The position numbers were made by a program, and so were the translations under genes. From positions 4,757,701 through 4,821,700 of the forward strand of contig NC_081149.1 of the NCBI RefSeq assembly GCF_958295425.1: a stretch of DNA of 64,000 nucleotides, written 5' to 3'. The notes below the pieces were generated by a model, which worked only from the letters and a program-made list of their open reading frames with translations, did no database searches and was not told where the DNA came from. Shown here one piece after another: positions 23,001-36,013 of the stretch. The DNA is from Solea solea. Lineage: Eukaryota > Chordata > Actinopteri > Pleuronectiformes > Soleidae. The first letter of the stretch is position 1; each line of letters begins with the position of its first letter.

Positions 23001-26000
23001 TGTATATATGAGCGGTGCTAAAATAATAAAATAAATTAACCTAAGTAAAGGTCAACGATCCCTGTGTTGTTCATTTTTTCCATATTCATGAGAATCTAAA
23101 CTCAGAAAATTAAAAACTTATGAGGATTATTTATGTTATATATACAGATGTACATATGTATATTTATATTTATATATGTATATATGTATGTATATATATA
23201 CACGAGTAAACATCTAAAAGATTAAATCTTAAGGTTAGCTAAATATTTGATTGATAAAACATTTAAAAAAAATCATAATTTATACAGAAAAATTATAAAA
23301 TTAGTAAAGCTTACTTTTTTATGAACACATTTTGGTGCCTTCAACTTCTTTGAAAGCACATCTAAGGGTTAACTGTGGCCATGCATTTTCTGTAAATAAT
23401 TAACCATAAAAACATGTATATTAATCCTTTTTATAGGCAGTTTACAGATGCTGTGGCAGCGTGACGTGCTGACACAGCTTCTCTTCAGGTGAAGTCAATC
23501 ATCCACTCCTTAAAACCTGCCAACTATCTGCTAACAGTGTTTGTGCAGTATCCTGAAATTCAAATCATCACACACACACACACACACACACACTGACATA
23601 TTTAAATGCTGGGAGGCAGAAAATGGTTATAAAGAAATAACCTGCGTGATATGGGGAAAAAGGATAATACCTACTTTATTTCTTTAAATGAAGGATGTTT
23701 ACCATGAAGAATTTGACCCCATTTATGGTCATTTCTTCTATAACACAAATAATTAAGCTTAAAATTAAAATATTCCATATTTAATTCATATTGAATAAGC
23801 AAGTGAGCCATGAGCAGTGTAGTCATTTGAGTTATGGAAGTTGAGTAAAATATTATATTAAGTTCACGTGTATATGGTTTACATCTCCACAACGACATAA
23901 AGACAAACACGTGTGTGTGTGTGTCTCGTGTTACACGACGAGCGTCTGCCATGGGAAACTTGTTTGGACGCTGTTCACTAAACATTTTAAAAACCACACC
24001 TGCAACGAGGAAGCAGACACGTCCTCACATGATGGCTCTAAATTCACCTCCCAGATATGAAAAAAAGATAAATAAATAAATAAATACTTGAGTGAGGCTG
24101 TAAAAAACTCTCCTGTTAAGTTAAATACTTTATACAGCGTGTGTAAAAAAAGACTGCCATGTTCTGTGTCTTGTGACCGGGACCTCGTACCGTTATGTAA
24201 GGGTTCAATAACGCAGACGCTGCCGTTTAATCGCAGCTCACAGCGTCTTCACTTCTCTTTCTTTATTGACTGGAAAAACGAGTTGAACTGAAGAGCGTGG
24301 TGTAACTTTCTCTGTAAATGATGATGTGGTTACATGTCCTATCAAAACAACAATCAGGTGTTATTGTCTTACAGTTTTACCGGCAGTGGGAGTGGTGCTA
24401 AATGTTTACCTTATAAAGCTGTGGGAGTATTCATGTCAATGTCCCAACAGGTTTGTTTTTTGTTTTTTTTTAAACGTCCTCACGAGGTGTTAACATCACA
24501 GCGTTAATCTTTCCCAACCTGGAAAACAAATGAATGAAAGGTGAAAGAGTCTGAATCATCACCGTTTTCTTTTGTACTTGGTGGTTTTTCTGCCTCCACT
24601 TGTACAACTACAAGTCTGCAATCGCAGACAATAATCACCTGGTGCGTCACACGTTTGCGACGTCAGCTTCTCGGTACTGTAAATTCCTAAGACGGTTGAA
24701 TAACTGCCAGATATGGAAAGTGAAAGTCATCTTGGGGAAAAAAGGGGCAGAAGAACTCACTCATTTAACCTTTTTTGTGGCAATTCTACAGCCATAAAAT
24801 CAAAATAAATCCAGGCAGCCCGATTACCATGACGGTCAAAGGAGGGTTAAAATGATAGTTTCCCCATAAAACTGTCCAATTGTTGCCAGTAAACAAATGA
24901 AATAAAAAAAACATAAAAGCGGTTTTATATTTTTTATGTTTGAGAGTGATGGAAAAGTTGACACACCATATTATTGGCATCATATTTGTATATTGGCTTT
25001 AAAATGTATTATCGGATATCGACAAACACGTAAAGATCCCCCTAGAAAAGTGGCCGAATTGACCGCTACCTCCTTGACTCACAGTATATGATGGTGCCCT
25101 CTACAGCTATTTATTATGCACAATGAAGAAAATTAATATCGGTGTAATATATGTTTCGCAATTGGTATCAGCCCAAAAACTGTATAATTATATATTGAAT
25201 ATCAGCAATAAGAGCTTGTATGAATATAGGATAATATTTTAAGAATCACATCACAGAAACATTTTTATGATGATTTTGTGACCAAATAAAGTTGACTCTC
25301 CCACGCCAAAGTCCATTGAGAAAATCTGTGTTTTTAGCTTGCGGGGACTGGTCTACTGCTGCCCCGTGTGGTCACTTTGTGTCACTCAGGAAAATCCAAG
25401 TAAAAGATTTTTAACAAAGTAAAAAAATAACACATTTGAGCTTAAACTGATGGACACCACAGTGGATCCACAACTACTGTGTGCTGTGACAATTTTTTGC
25501 TTTGGTGCGGGGAGTGAGCGATTTACACAAACTTTCCAAAAAAAAAAGGCTGTCTCGTGTTTGAGAGAAGTGACATTTATTCTTTTGTCAACACATCCTT
25601 GTGTTCTCTAGGTCGTCGCCATCGTCATGGACCTGCTGACAGACATGCAGATCCTCCAGGACCTGCTGGACGCCTCGGCGCGACGCGGCGTGGCCGTCTA
25701 CGCTGTGCTGGAGGCCCAGGGAGTGCCCTACTTCCTGGACATGTGTGCTCGGCTGCAGGTTAATGCAGTGCATCTGAGGGTGAGGACTGAGCTCGGCAAA
25801 CAGTGGAGAGAGCATGATGCGGCGGCGGCGGCGCTCCAGAGGGAGGCGGCCCGTTTACACAGCACACAAAGAGCAAAATAACACGGGATGTTTGAGGGAA
25901 AGCTTCTAAAGTTGGTCAGCGCTCCAACGGCTGCTGTAAACAACAGCAGTGACTGAGGCGAGTGTGTGTCGTGTGTGATGCCAGACAAGGTTAATTTTCA

Positions 26001-29000
26001 TTAGTTTTATTGTTAGTATTTGCCAGGTGCAAGATGCAAAAAGGTAAATATAAAATAAGTATTGTGTCATAAAAACACAATAAAAGATGCCATTTTAAAA
26101 ATGTATGAGGACAGATGATGAACAACCATCCCATAATCAAATATAACAGACTACAAGAATGTAGGGTTGATGCACTAAAGACACATACAGTATGAACATA
26201 ACTACATAACAACATAAATACTCCTCATGAGACACAGCTACTATGAATTATGAGTAAAACCTTTCAAAATTGCCGGCAGAGAAAAAATAAACCCAAAAGG
26301 ATTATTTATGGAATGAATGAATTTGAATGAATACATATATACATACATACTGTATTTGTATGTGTATGTATATATATATATATATATATATACAAATATA
26401 TAAATACATATATACACACACATACACATATATATATATATTTAATTATATACATACATATACACACACATAAAAAATGTTATTACAATTTAAATATTTG
26501 TTATTTTGTTAGTTTTCGTTAACTATAATAATCTCAGTTTGAGCTTTGTTTATCAAAGTTTGGACAGACCAGTGACTCAGCAAAAAACACATTTAATGTT
26601 TGCGTTTAAAAAAATAAGTTAGCAAACAGCAAATGAGCGACAATGATGTTAAAAAATAATTAGATGGCCATCAGCTAGCATAACTCGTTAGTTAATAGCT
26701 AACGAGAAACCAGTTTGCTAACAGATAATGTGTTAGCTATCTGCTAACGTGTAATCATCTTTGCTGATTGTAAGGTAGCCGACAGCTAATGAGTAAGAAT
26801 TTTGCGAACAAATCAGTAGATGGCTATCAACTTATGTTTGCTAACAAATAATTAGTTGGCTAACAGCCAAAGAGAACCAGTTTGCTAACAGATAGTGTGT
26901 TAGCTATCTGCTAATGAGAAATCATCTTTGCTGATTATTAGGTGGCCAACAGCTAATGAGTAACAATTTTGCTAACAAATGAATAGATGGCTATCAACTT
27001 ATTAGTGACTTGTTTGCTAACAAATCATTAGTTGGCTAATAGTCAATGAGAAACCATTGGAGTAGTTATGGTAAATGCCTTGATATCAGTATTAATAATC
27101 AACAAGGGAACAAAAAGTGACTAATATATTTTCAGGCATGTAACCAAACAAAGCTAAAAACAACAACTGAGTTTATTCAATGTTTCAAAGTTCCAAAATG
27201 AACATTTATTAATATCGCACGTCCTGAGAAATGATGTAGAAGAAAAGTGAACAGTAGTTCACTGAGCCAGACTGTTATTCTATCTCCTCAGGGACAACAA
27301 TAACCGGCCTTATCTGCTGTATTCAGAGTTCTGTAGCCGTAGTGCGGTTGAACTGGAGCAGCGCAGGAGTGTTTGACTGCGGCGGTGTCAGTTGATAAGG
27401 CTGTGAAAGGCCTTTTCAGAGCGACGGGCTCCGTTACTCTTACTTCTTACAAATGAGCATTCAGAGAGCCTGAGAAACAGATCCAGAGAGTGTAACCCGA
27501 AGCTTCAGGGTTGACAGCGGAGGGAAGCCTCCTCCCAGTGTGTCTATAACTCACTATTTACAGTACATCCTCCTTTTCTTCCTTAAACTAAACACCTGTG
27601 GCCAACATGTTTGTGTCTGTCCATTCCATTTTTTAGAGTGTTGACTTAGCACTGCATGGCGTGACAGTGCAGTTTGATTTAGCATTAAATCAACCACGTG
27701 TTCGTGGTGTAACGTGGGAGGTTTGGTTGCTGTGGCTGAGACCGTTTGCTCAGGCTTACCTGTGTGATTTTAATATGGATGAAATGTGTAATCAGACGGG
27801 CGTTTTCTCCACAGAACCTGCGTGTGCGTATGGTGAAAGGGGCAGGGCTGGCCCTGTCGTTTGGAAACCTGCCCGGATCTTTATGCTCCAAATACATGCT
27901 GGTGGACGGAGAGAAAGTCATGTTCGGGTCGTACAGGTGAGTCACACAGTTGATGCCCTGAAGGCACATGACTCATCTAACACAATTAACACCAGGCTCA
28001 GGCTACGTTTACATGATGACGGTCTGAACAGAAGACGCAAAAGTGGTGTCGCATCTTCACTTTTTATTCCACGTTTAGACGAGCGTTTTCGGGAGGAAAT
28101 CTGTGTGCATACGGTGACGCAAAAGTGTGTGGAATTTGATTGGGTATGCATGCCAGGCGGCTAGGTGGCGCTGTGATACACTATCACACAACTTCCCAAA
28201 AGTCCCAAAAACGCCGTCACCGTTTAAACGAAAGGCACTTCCGATAAAATATTTTGTCGTTTTTACCCGCAAGCATCCTCCTGTGAAGTCTCTAATCTCA
28301 AGATTTCACTGTTTAACAGACTTTTCTGACAGGAAACTGAAGTTTGTAAACCACTCACTCTCCCACACCAAAGTCCATAGAGAAAATCAGTGATTTTAGC
28401 TCACGGGGACACAGGAGCTGCAGGTGTACTGCTGCCTCATGTGGTCACTTTCTGTCACTGAGGTATATTCAAACAAAGTCATAAAATAACACAGTTGAAC
28501 TTCCTGATGGAGGCAGCAGTGGATCAACAACTCCTGTGTGCTGTGATGTAAAATCGCTGGTTCCCTCTATGGACTTTGGTGTGGGAGAGTGAGTGGATTA
28601 CAATCACACAAACTTCAGTTTCCACTCAGAAGAGGTTGTTTAAAAGGTAAGATAAAGTGGTAAATATTCTAAAGATAGGGTAGACTTCAAAAATGAAAAT
28701 GAAATTTGCTTCTGAAGCCTCTCAGATCCAGTGACAGACAGCCCTTCAGATTAAAAGCACCAGCCGCCTTGAATTATCATTTCATCAGGTTTGACGTGAA
28801 CGTGAATTCCAGCACGTTACACTCGATGTATGAGTGGAATCCTTTTTGACAGCACTACCTCTTCATCTGCCGCCGAGCCTGAATGTAAATCTTTATCTAT
28901 TGTTGTGGATCAACTTTTTTACGACTGATGTTGGCAGATGCCGCGTGTGCAACGTGGGAGAGAACGCGCCGAGCCAAAACGCGTAACCTAAAATAATAAA

Positions 29001-31250
29001 CAAGGCTTTGGCAAACGATGAGCTTCCATATATTTGTTAACCCTTCACATTCAAATGAAATGTACAGGATAAGAGTTGATTAGTTCTGAATATTTTCTGG
29101 TTTCTTTTCATTCAAACGGAATCATTTTGGTTTGTGGACAAAAAACTAACAATTTTTTACAAACATTTTATGACTTATCCGAATTTTAAGAAGCTGAAAA
29201 CTCACTTTGATGATCAAAATTGGCACTGAGGCAATTAACAGAATATTAATCATCAACTTCATTGATCATCAGACTGATCTTTTTGAATGTAATTTACAAT
29301 AATTAAAAGCTTCCTAAATGTGAAGATTTTCTGTTTTTTTTGTTCTGTATAAACAAAGAAATGATTCTGGTTTGTGGACAAAAACGAGACATTTGAGAAA
29401 AGTAAGAAAAACATTTTGAGGTTTTGTGGAAACACTGGTCAGCATTCTCTATCGGTTATTTAGAAAATAATCACCACGCTAATTAATTATGAGTTTCAGC
29501 CCTAGTTTGGTTATTTTTGGAGCCTTTAAAAATTTCCATTTTACCACGTTCCTCATTTGCAAACCTGCCGTTAATGTTCCTGTCATCTTGATAAATTCAA
29601 TAAAATTTCCATTTTCCACATCACTCACTTCAGGAAGAGTCACGTCAGGCACTTCCTGTCTATTCAAAGTCATTATTAGTCACAGTCTCTGGCGTCTTTA
29701 TAACGAGGTTTATTTTCAGGCCACAGTTTCGGTTCCCGCTCACACTCTGGTTTTTCTTCTCCAGCTTCACCTGGACTTCGTCTCGCATCGACAGGAACAC
29801 GATCACGGTGATGTCGGGACAAATTGTGGACTTCTTTGACAACGACTTCAGGGAGCTGTACGCCGTGTCGGAACAGGTCGACCTCTACATGGAGTTCAAC
29901 ATCACCAAGCCGCCCATCGCCACGCCCATCAGGAAGCCAAAGGTGGAGCAGATCGTACACCTGCCTGTCTCCATGTCTCGCTTTCAGATATCGGTCGGAG
30001 ACTCCAAACAGATTGGCCTGAAGGTGCCGGCTCATAAATACCACAATCCTAAGTACTCTCTGGTTTTTGGGAACAGTACGGGCCTCACAGGTTCACTACA
30101 AGACCTTTCGACTTGTCCACCGCCGGACTCTCTGGACGGACTGAAACAGAGGAACGGCCTGTTGAGCAACTTCCCTCATGTCCACAGGAACAGCAGGGAG
30201 ACGGTGGAGCAGGTTTCCCCTCAGAGTTCTGGTCCACCCACAGAGGAGGACGAGGACGGCAAAGGAGCCTCCAAGAGGAACCTGTCGCCTGGCCTCAAAA
30301 AACAGCGCAGCTCCTTCAGGCACTTCCTGAAAGGCAAGGGAGCTCATCAGAGCACAGAGACTATCGAGGAAGGCGTGGTCACTCCTCAGAGCCCCGCCTC
30401 CACCTGGAGAGTGTCGGGCACCAACGGCACTGTGGGAAGTGAGCTAGAGGACTCATTTGAGATCGTCGATAAACCGAGTCCACTGAGATCCAAGACCAAG
30501 AAGCCCTCAAAGTTAATCCAGAGGAGCATGTCCCTGCAGACCATCAACACGGGAGATGAAGACGGTACGTGGTCACGTGTCTGTGGGTATGAGAGAGGCA
30601 ACAAGGACAAAGGACGTAGTGTCCTCCAAGATTGTCTCCATTTGTTTGAACATTCAACAAAAGTCACAACAGCGCCAGATTTATGCTTTTCAGTTAACCT
30701 GATACAGTTAGTCGGGGTTGTTATTGTTCTCACGTCTTTTTGGTGACAAAAATCACTTCTTACATTAACCAGAAAACAGATATTCTCTCTTTGATTGTTT
30801 CTTTAACAAACACACATTCTTTTATATTGAATTTTTTTCTATTTCTCATCCATCCATAAGTAAAATAATACAAATTATTACTCAACTTTAGAAAACAGTT
30901 ATTGGACAACATTTACGGAACCCGTCTGGTGACATGGGTGGAAAAAAATTATAATTCCCACGAATTGCTTAAATGTGTGGGAACGAATTAATAACGTGTG
31001 GCCACGAGAAATGTTAGTCATTTCATCAGTGAGACTGTTGACTTTCTGGCATCAGTAGCTTCAGCCACAAACATGGACAAGTTTGATCTGATTTCCTTTT
31101 ATTTTAATCTAGGGATGAATTATAATGATATCCTTAAGCATAGGTGCCGATCCCGTGGGTGCTCGGGTTAGGGTTAGGTTTAGCACCCACCGGGGGATAG
31201 CCATCAACAAAAATTCAATTTTCCCTCTTTTGACGTAAACGATGTGAAGT

Positions 31251-31292
<42 letters not shown>

Positions 31293-33420
31293 GGGCGGCG
31301 GCTCCTTCCCGACCCAGGACCTTCTCTCTACAACAAAGAAATTCTTTGTAAAATCAGATGTTCAGAAGCAGTGAGCACGCCACCCCTATATAGCCAGAAT
31401 TATATGATCTTTATCGGCGCCTATGAAACCACCCCATCAATCTGGAACTTGAATAACGCGTGGCCACCTAATAATCATGTCGTTCCCGCGCATTTAAGCA
31501 AGTCGTGGAATTTTCTTTTTCCACCCATGTCACCAGAGTGGCTCCTTAACATTAGCGCTGCAACAATCATTCTATTATTAATCGATGACTAAATTAATCA
31601 TCAATTATTTTGATAATCGATGGATCGTTTCAGTGGTTTTTTTTTTCTTTATTAAAACCAGCTCTGTGAGTTTTCACCTTCATAAATGTGAATATTTTCT
31701 GGTTACTTTGCTGAAAACGATTCGAAACAAGATAGAGCGGAAACAATTACTCGATTAATCAATTGTTAATCAACTACTACAGTAGTTGTCAACTATTTTG
31801 ATGATCGATTAATCTGTTTCAAGTTTTTTTGATGATTAAAACAAGATTATTGATGACTCGTTTAAAACAGGTCATCAAAACTTTAGTGTGCCTTGGCAAA
31901 CGTTTATCAAATTTCTGAAAACAAAAATGTGTTTCTAGGGCTTGTACAGTTTTGATCTTCTTATGACAAAGAAAGTTTTGCTTTCATTTTATTATTTTTT
32001 CCCTTAGGCTTAAAGTGCAACAAAACAAGCATGATTTTGTAAATAACAGAAAATAATATATTTTCTTACTGGTTTCAAACAATGTCCTACACTTCCAGGG
32101 ACTGTAAATACACAAACCACTGAAACACACTGGCTACAAAGAGCTGTGCAAAATGATGAAAGTCAGTATTTAAATGCACCACATGTTCAGAATAGACATA
32201 CATTTACTGATTTTCCTCCAACATTTTCACAGTGTACAGGAGCACGCACACGCGCGCAAACATTTACGTTCTGACACAAAATGGCAGCCGCGCAGGAGAA
32301 CACGACTACTTTTCCGTCTCTTTACAAGTAAATAAACCGCTTCAAACCGCACCAGACTTTATGACAGCACGCCCGTTAATACACCGGTACTTTAAAACAT
32401 GTATATACGTGGCTATTACTGGGTTTACTGACCTATACTTGGTATACAAGCGAGGATCAGTGTCGATAGGACGCATCCAGTTTCCTCTATGTTGCCGCCG
32501 AGGAAAGCGGAAGTGAGTGCTCCGTTACTGGTCCGGGAACAAACAAACTTGTAACAAACATTTGACCACTTTCTTCTCTCAACACAAGCGCTACATGACT
32601 CCACAAATTATTAAAACAATAATAATAATAATAATGACTCATATATAACCACATTAATGGTCGTCATGTTTAGAGTTGCCACGTTTAGTTCACTTTTGTT
32701 TTCACCAGGGTAAATTTACTTTTTAGCAGTTGAAACAAGAATAGCTAGCTGTTCATTTTTACGATTAGTTGATAAATCAACTTATATTTTTTTGACTTTT
32801 TAATTTTTTACCAAAATAAGGAGTGACTCAATGAGTGACTGTAGGGCAAAGTAACTTACCAAATATCAAAATAGAAAAGTTGTATCAAGGCTTTGCAATT
32901 CCCAGATTTGTTGACATAATATTAAAATTCAAGATTCAAATGTATTCAGCTGTAAAAATAGGGTTATTAATTATGCTAAGCTAAACTAGCTGCGGGCTAC
33001 AGTCTTATATTGACAGAGTTTGTGCTCTGTCAAATCACTGTTAACCTCCGTCTGACTCTGATATGCTACTTTAGCACCAGCGTTAGCCCCAAGTGTTAAT
33101 GCCACATTTGTGTGTGGAACTCCGAAAAGTCGGAACTGGAAGTGACTGGAGTTTACTGCGTTCAGTTTGAGAAGGTGGGGGAAAATGAACAATCGCGAAA
33201 ATGTTCAACTTTGGTGAAGAATTTGCGTTGACGTGGTGACCAATCAGCGTTGAGATTCTCTGGATGACTTCACAAATGACGCAAATGGCGCAGTGTGAAA
33301 GGACGCACGGGTTGAATTTGTCTCTGTTTTTTTTAACTCCCTAATAAACTGTTGTTTTGTCTTTGAACAGGACTGAAAAGCCGCCGGCGGCATCAAAAGA
33401 AGAACTGCATCCAGTCCTGA
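20021..33420 (+). CDS. fam83f: FAM83 family member F, pseudo-phospholipase D (DUF1669) protein with C-terminal CAAX box, 537 residues
   Basis: Five exons: 20021-20494, 25612-25779, 27815-27936, 29765-30564 and 33371-33420; 1,614 nt with stop, all GT-AG and phase-consistent. The MAESQLLC start matches what I recall of human FAM83F; an in-frame ATG at 19934 lies upstream but is not homologous. Residues 1 to about 300 are the DUF1669 domain, PLD-like but lacking a catalytic HKD pair. The FxxxF motif (Phe279, Phe283 in FDNDF), which family members use to bind casein kinase 1, is intact. The remainder is Ser/Pro-rich and probably disordered. The last exon encodes a basic stretch and ends KKNCIQS, a CAAX-type prenylation signal with Cys534. 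Family role: anchors CK1 at membranes and affects Wnt signalling. It neighbours grap2 as in mammals. The GC-rich first exon suggests a CpG promoter. Confidence 0.93.
20550..20830. repeat. Dispersed repeat fragment
   Basis: Text such as ggaaatattcacatttaaga, ctgaaaaatcagag and tttgtccacaaaccaaaac also occurs near 21280-21320, 29075-29400 and 31670-31720. It is therefore a copy of a dispersed family in fam83f intron 1. Class unknown. Confidence 0.5.
22075..22440. repeat. Dispersed GGGCGCCACAG repeat
   Basis: Begins gggggcgccacagcgaatga and includes cttcctgacgcaacc and gtccaattaaatt tandem-like lines. A second copy starts at about 63350 with the same gggggcgccacagc and cttcctgac landmarks. It lies in fam83f intron 1. 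Confidence 0.55.
23135..23205. repeat. TA/TATG microsatellite
   Basis: Short imperfect TATA/TATG run. A (CA)12-type run follows at 23570-23592. Confidence 0.75.
25295..25535. mobile_element. Foldback/MITE-like element, degenerate copy
   Basis: Diverged copy of the element with inverted ends built on cactctcccacaccaaagtc and its complement. The left end reads ctctcccacgccaaagtcca and the right end gctttggtgcggggagtgag. It contains the ctgctgcc…gtgtggtcacttt core shared with the other copies. It lies just upstream of fam83f exon 2. Confidence 0.65.
26329..26475. repeat. TA/CATA microsatellite
   Basis: Imperfect TA and ACAT run in fam83f intron 2. Confidence 0.85.
26700..27055. repeat. 167-bp tandem duplication, diverged
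   Basis: Landmarks such as cagtttgctaacagata and gtgttagctatctgctaa recur 167 bp apart (26711 and 26878). Each copy is itself made of shorter gctaaca…attag lines. Intronic, no coding sense. Confidence 0.7.
28310..28650. mobile_element. Foldback/MITE-like element copy
   Basis: The left end has caggaaactgaagtttgtaa followed by ccactcactctcccacacc. The right end has the reverse complement, ggtgtgggagagtgagtgg then aaacttcagtttcc. The inner ctgctgcc…tggtcacttt and gatgga…cagcagtggatc halves also pair, so most of the element is a long imperfect palindrome. It lies in fam83f intron 3. Confidence 0.85.
29075..29495. repeat. Dispersed repeat (LINE/SINE/MITE class unknown)
   Basis: Two related half-copies (about 29075-29260 and 29290-29490) with tttctggtttct, ggtttgtggacaaaaa and agaagctgaaaa text, shared with 20550-20830 and 31545-31860. 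Confidence 0.45.
31250..31294. repeat. GA microsatellite
   Basis: About 20 AG dinucleotides in fam83f intron 4. Confidence 0.9.
31545..31860. repeat. Dispersed repeat with ATTAATCGAT-type inverted blocks
   Basis: Contains ctgcaacaatcattctatta, tgataatcgatggatcg and later gatgatcgattaatctg, with inverted ATTAATCGAT-like segments. It resembles a well-spread teleost dispersed repeat. Class not assigned. Confidence 0.5.
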
Positions 33421-33842
33421 GGTGGAAATTGGAGTTTTGACCTTAGATGAGCTGGACGATCTGACGGTCAGACTGTGTCTTTGTCCCTGTGTCTCTGCTC
33501 GGTCCTCAGCTGTGCTTTGTGTGAAATGTGGAGGACAAACCTGGAAAAATTGATTAACTTTTCAGCCAAAGTGCTGAAGAAGATTCCACAGCTGTTGTTT
33601 TTCTTATGTTTTAAATTATTTTTCAGTCAAAAGTTGTTTTTTTATTATATGTGACATTTGTATGTTTGAAACCTCAAAACAAAACAAAGTTGCCGTAGCG
33701 TTGCCCAGGAAGGTACAGTGGGTGGATGACAGCGCTCCTCTGGTTGCTATGGAGACAGTAAAAGTGAGTCTCACCTTACAGATGGCTCATGGAAACAGAA
33801 GAAGTGTGTGTTGTACAGACTGAATAATGCAGCGATGACACA

Positions 33843-33902
33843 GTCCTGCTGTGTGTGTGTGTGTGTGTGTGTGCACTGTGGGATTGTGTGTGTGTGTGTG
33901 TT
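33843..33902. repeat. GT microsatellite in the fam83f 3' UTR
   Basis: Two GT runs separated by gcactgtgggatt, about 430 bp after the fam83f stop. Confidence 0.85.
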
Positions 33903-33989
33903 TTTTAATCCAAGTGAAACTGAAACATGATTAAATGTGAATCCTTGAACCTCGCAAATTATCAGTTTTTGTAACAAAAAATGTTAAAA

Positions 33990-33995
33990 AATAAA
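33990..33995 (+). terminator. fam83f: Candidate polyadenylation signal of fam83f
   Basis: AATAAA 570 bp after the fam83f stop, followed by a GT/T-rich stretch (ggttgtttct). Plausible 3' end; inferred. Confidence 0.5.
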
Positions 33996-34518
33996 GGTTG
34001 TTTCTTAATTTAATAGTAAAAATTGTTTTTTATAGTAATTATGAAGGGAGATTCAGTGTCAGTGTGGTTTGTTTTTACATATATCTATGAATAGATTTAT
34101 TTCTTTTGACTGTACATGAATATTAATATTAATCTTACAAAGTACCTTTATTAGTTTTTTAAAAGATTCCATGTCCTAGGACACATTCACTCAGTCTCAG
34201 GTAAAAAATGTATATCAACATTTCTAAAATATGTACATACACATGTTTTACTGTGTGCACTGTCTACACATGTCCACCAACAGACTAACTGCTAAACAAT
34301 GAGCTGTTATCTATGTATATCCACCAACAGACTGACTGCCAAATACTGAGCTTATATCAATTTCCACAAACAGACTGGCTGCCAAATAATGAGGTCTTCT
34401 ATACATCAGGGGTGGGGTGGGTGGGGGTATTTCACTTTGATACAGTGAAATATCACACTATTTTGCATGGCGATACTAAGACACCCAAGTATCGAGTCCA
34501 CTAGATAGATATTTCAGT

Positions 34519-34533
34519 CCACTAGATGGCGCT
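34519..34533 (+). promoter_or_regulatory. CTCF-like motif
   Basis: CCACTAGATGGCGCT closely fits the vertebrate CTCF core (CCA-x-x-AG-x-x-GGCGC). It sits between the convergent fam83f and cyth4 genes. Binding is inferred. Confidence 0.4.
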
Positions 34534-35023
34534 AAGTGCTCATCCTCACTACAGCTGTTAAGTGTATTGCAATATTTGATTTTACAAAATACTGGTATTA
34601 AAAACGTGTCAACACAAATGTACTTGCATTTACTCGTGTGACCGAAAATAAACTGACAAAGAAACATATTCACCAACAGACCAACTGCCAAATAGTGCAC
34701 CAAAAAAAGAGACAATGTCTTATTGAACCCAGAGGTGAAACTAAAATGACCAGAAATAATAGAAAGACGACAGTAACTCAAAAGAACAATCACTTATTGA
34801 AACAAAGGTATGAAGAACATCTCTAAACTCACAACATGTTGTCATGTGTTCTTAATAAAGTGGCCACTGAGTTTATATGTTATTATAAACACTAGTATAC
34901 GTGTGGGTTGTTTTTTTAATGTTCCTGCTGACATGCATGTGTGTATATCGCTGCATCACATCACCTCAACACAGGAAGTTAAAAAAAACAACCTCATGCA
35001 TCTGACCTCGACAGAAGTTACGA

Positions 35024-35024
<1 letters not shown>

Positions 35025-35054
<30 letters not shown>

Positions 35055-35064
35055 AAGAAGAAGA
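35025..35064. repeat. AAG/GAA microsatellite
   Basis: About twelve AAG units. Confidence 0.9.
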
Positions 35065-35164
35065 CGGAGAATTTTTAACTCAGCACTTGACATCACTGAT
35101 GATGTGATAAGAGACAAACCTGATGTGAAAGGTTTTTAAAAAAAACATAAAATTGAGAGTGCGG

Positions 35165-35177
35165 TGCCCTCTGCTGG
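35165..35177 (-). promoter_or_regulatory. CTCF-like motif (reverse strand)
   Basis: The minus strand reads CCAGCAGAGGGCA, a canonical CTCF core. It faces the plus-strand motif at 34519-34533 in convergent orientation. Binding is inferred. Confidence 0.4.
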
Positions 35178-36013
35178 AAACAACACAACCACACAACCGT
35201 GCTCGCCAAAATAAAACACACAACAGTTTAGTTTGAATCGTATTAAATTATAAAAAACAGGCATTTATACATAAAATTACATTTCACTGTACAATTTCTA
35301 CTTAATGATCAGATAAATAAAGAGCTTGTTATAAAGTTAAAAAAAGGTTTGTATTTTATGAAGTGAAGTAAGAAAAGTGTCAAGTTTGTGTTTGTTTATT
35401 AAAGTTTTCTGTGTTTTTTGCTTTGGAAGTTTGTGTCTTTTTTGGTATGGTGGCCTGGACGTGCAAAGCAGCTTTACACCCTAACACTAACCAAAGCTGG
35501 AGACACTTATTAGACACCTACAATTATTGTAGCCAAAGAAGCATTAAAAGAAAAAGTAAATAAATAAAATAGATTATAATAAACTAGAGGTAAGAGTTGC
35601 TCATTCTTTGAGGTTTATGTTTCTTTTTTGTTATTTTTTCAGTTTACATTACTTTAAGTCCTGTTTTCATTGGCATGGGTTCATCTGTAAGTTTGTCGGA
35701 TCAGTCCCAATTTTTCGTGATGGGTAAGCGATCACCCGAGTGTGCTCCCATTCCATTTTGGTAAGAATCCGCCCAGTGACGACGTCACAAAACGTTATCA
35801 AATTTTCAAGAAATCCCACTCTCTTCTAATGGGCAAAACTTATAAACGTATTGGAATGAAATCTAGTATCTGTAAGAAGAAGAAGAAGAAAGATTGTCAC
35901 AAACAGCTTGCAGAAGTTTCATTTCCCAGTTTGTTGAGGTTTGTGAAACGCCGTCCGACTTACTGTAGTTTCTGTTTCATCGTAAAAAACACAAAAACAA
36001 ACAGGAACTGGAG

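Larger units (their letters stand above)
33996..36013. other. Intergenic region between convergent fam83f and cyth4
   Basis: No gene seen. It contains three to four diverged copies of a roughly 60-bp ccaacagactgactgccaaa line (34270-34395 and 34668), a GAA microsatellite (35025-35064), two CTCF-like motifs and the probable cyth4 3' UTR. A minus-strand AATAAA (35395-35400) could serve cyth4. Confidence 0.55.

Noticed and set aside
27661..28164. 167-codon plus-strand ORF as an independent protein
   Set aside because: It crosses fam83f exon 3 in another frame and runs into intron. The correct frame is the 122-nt exon 27815-27936.
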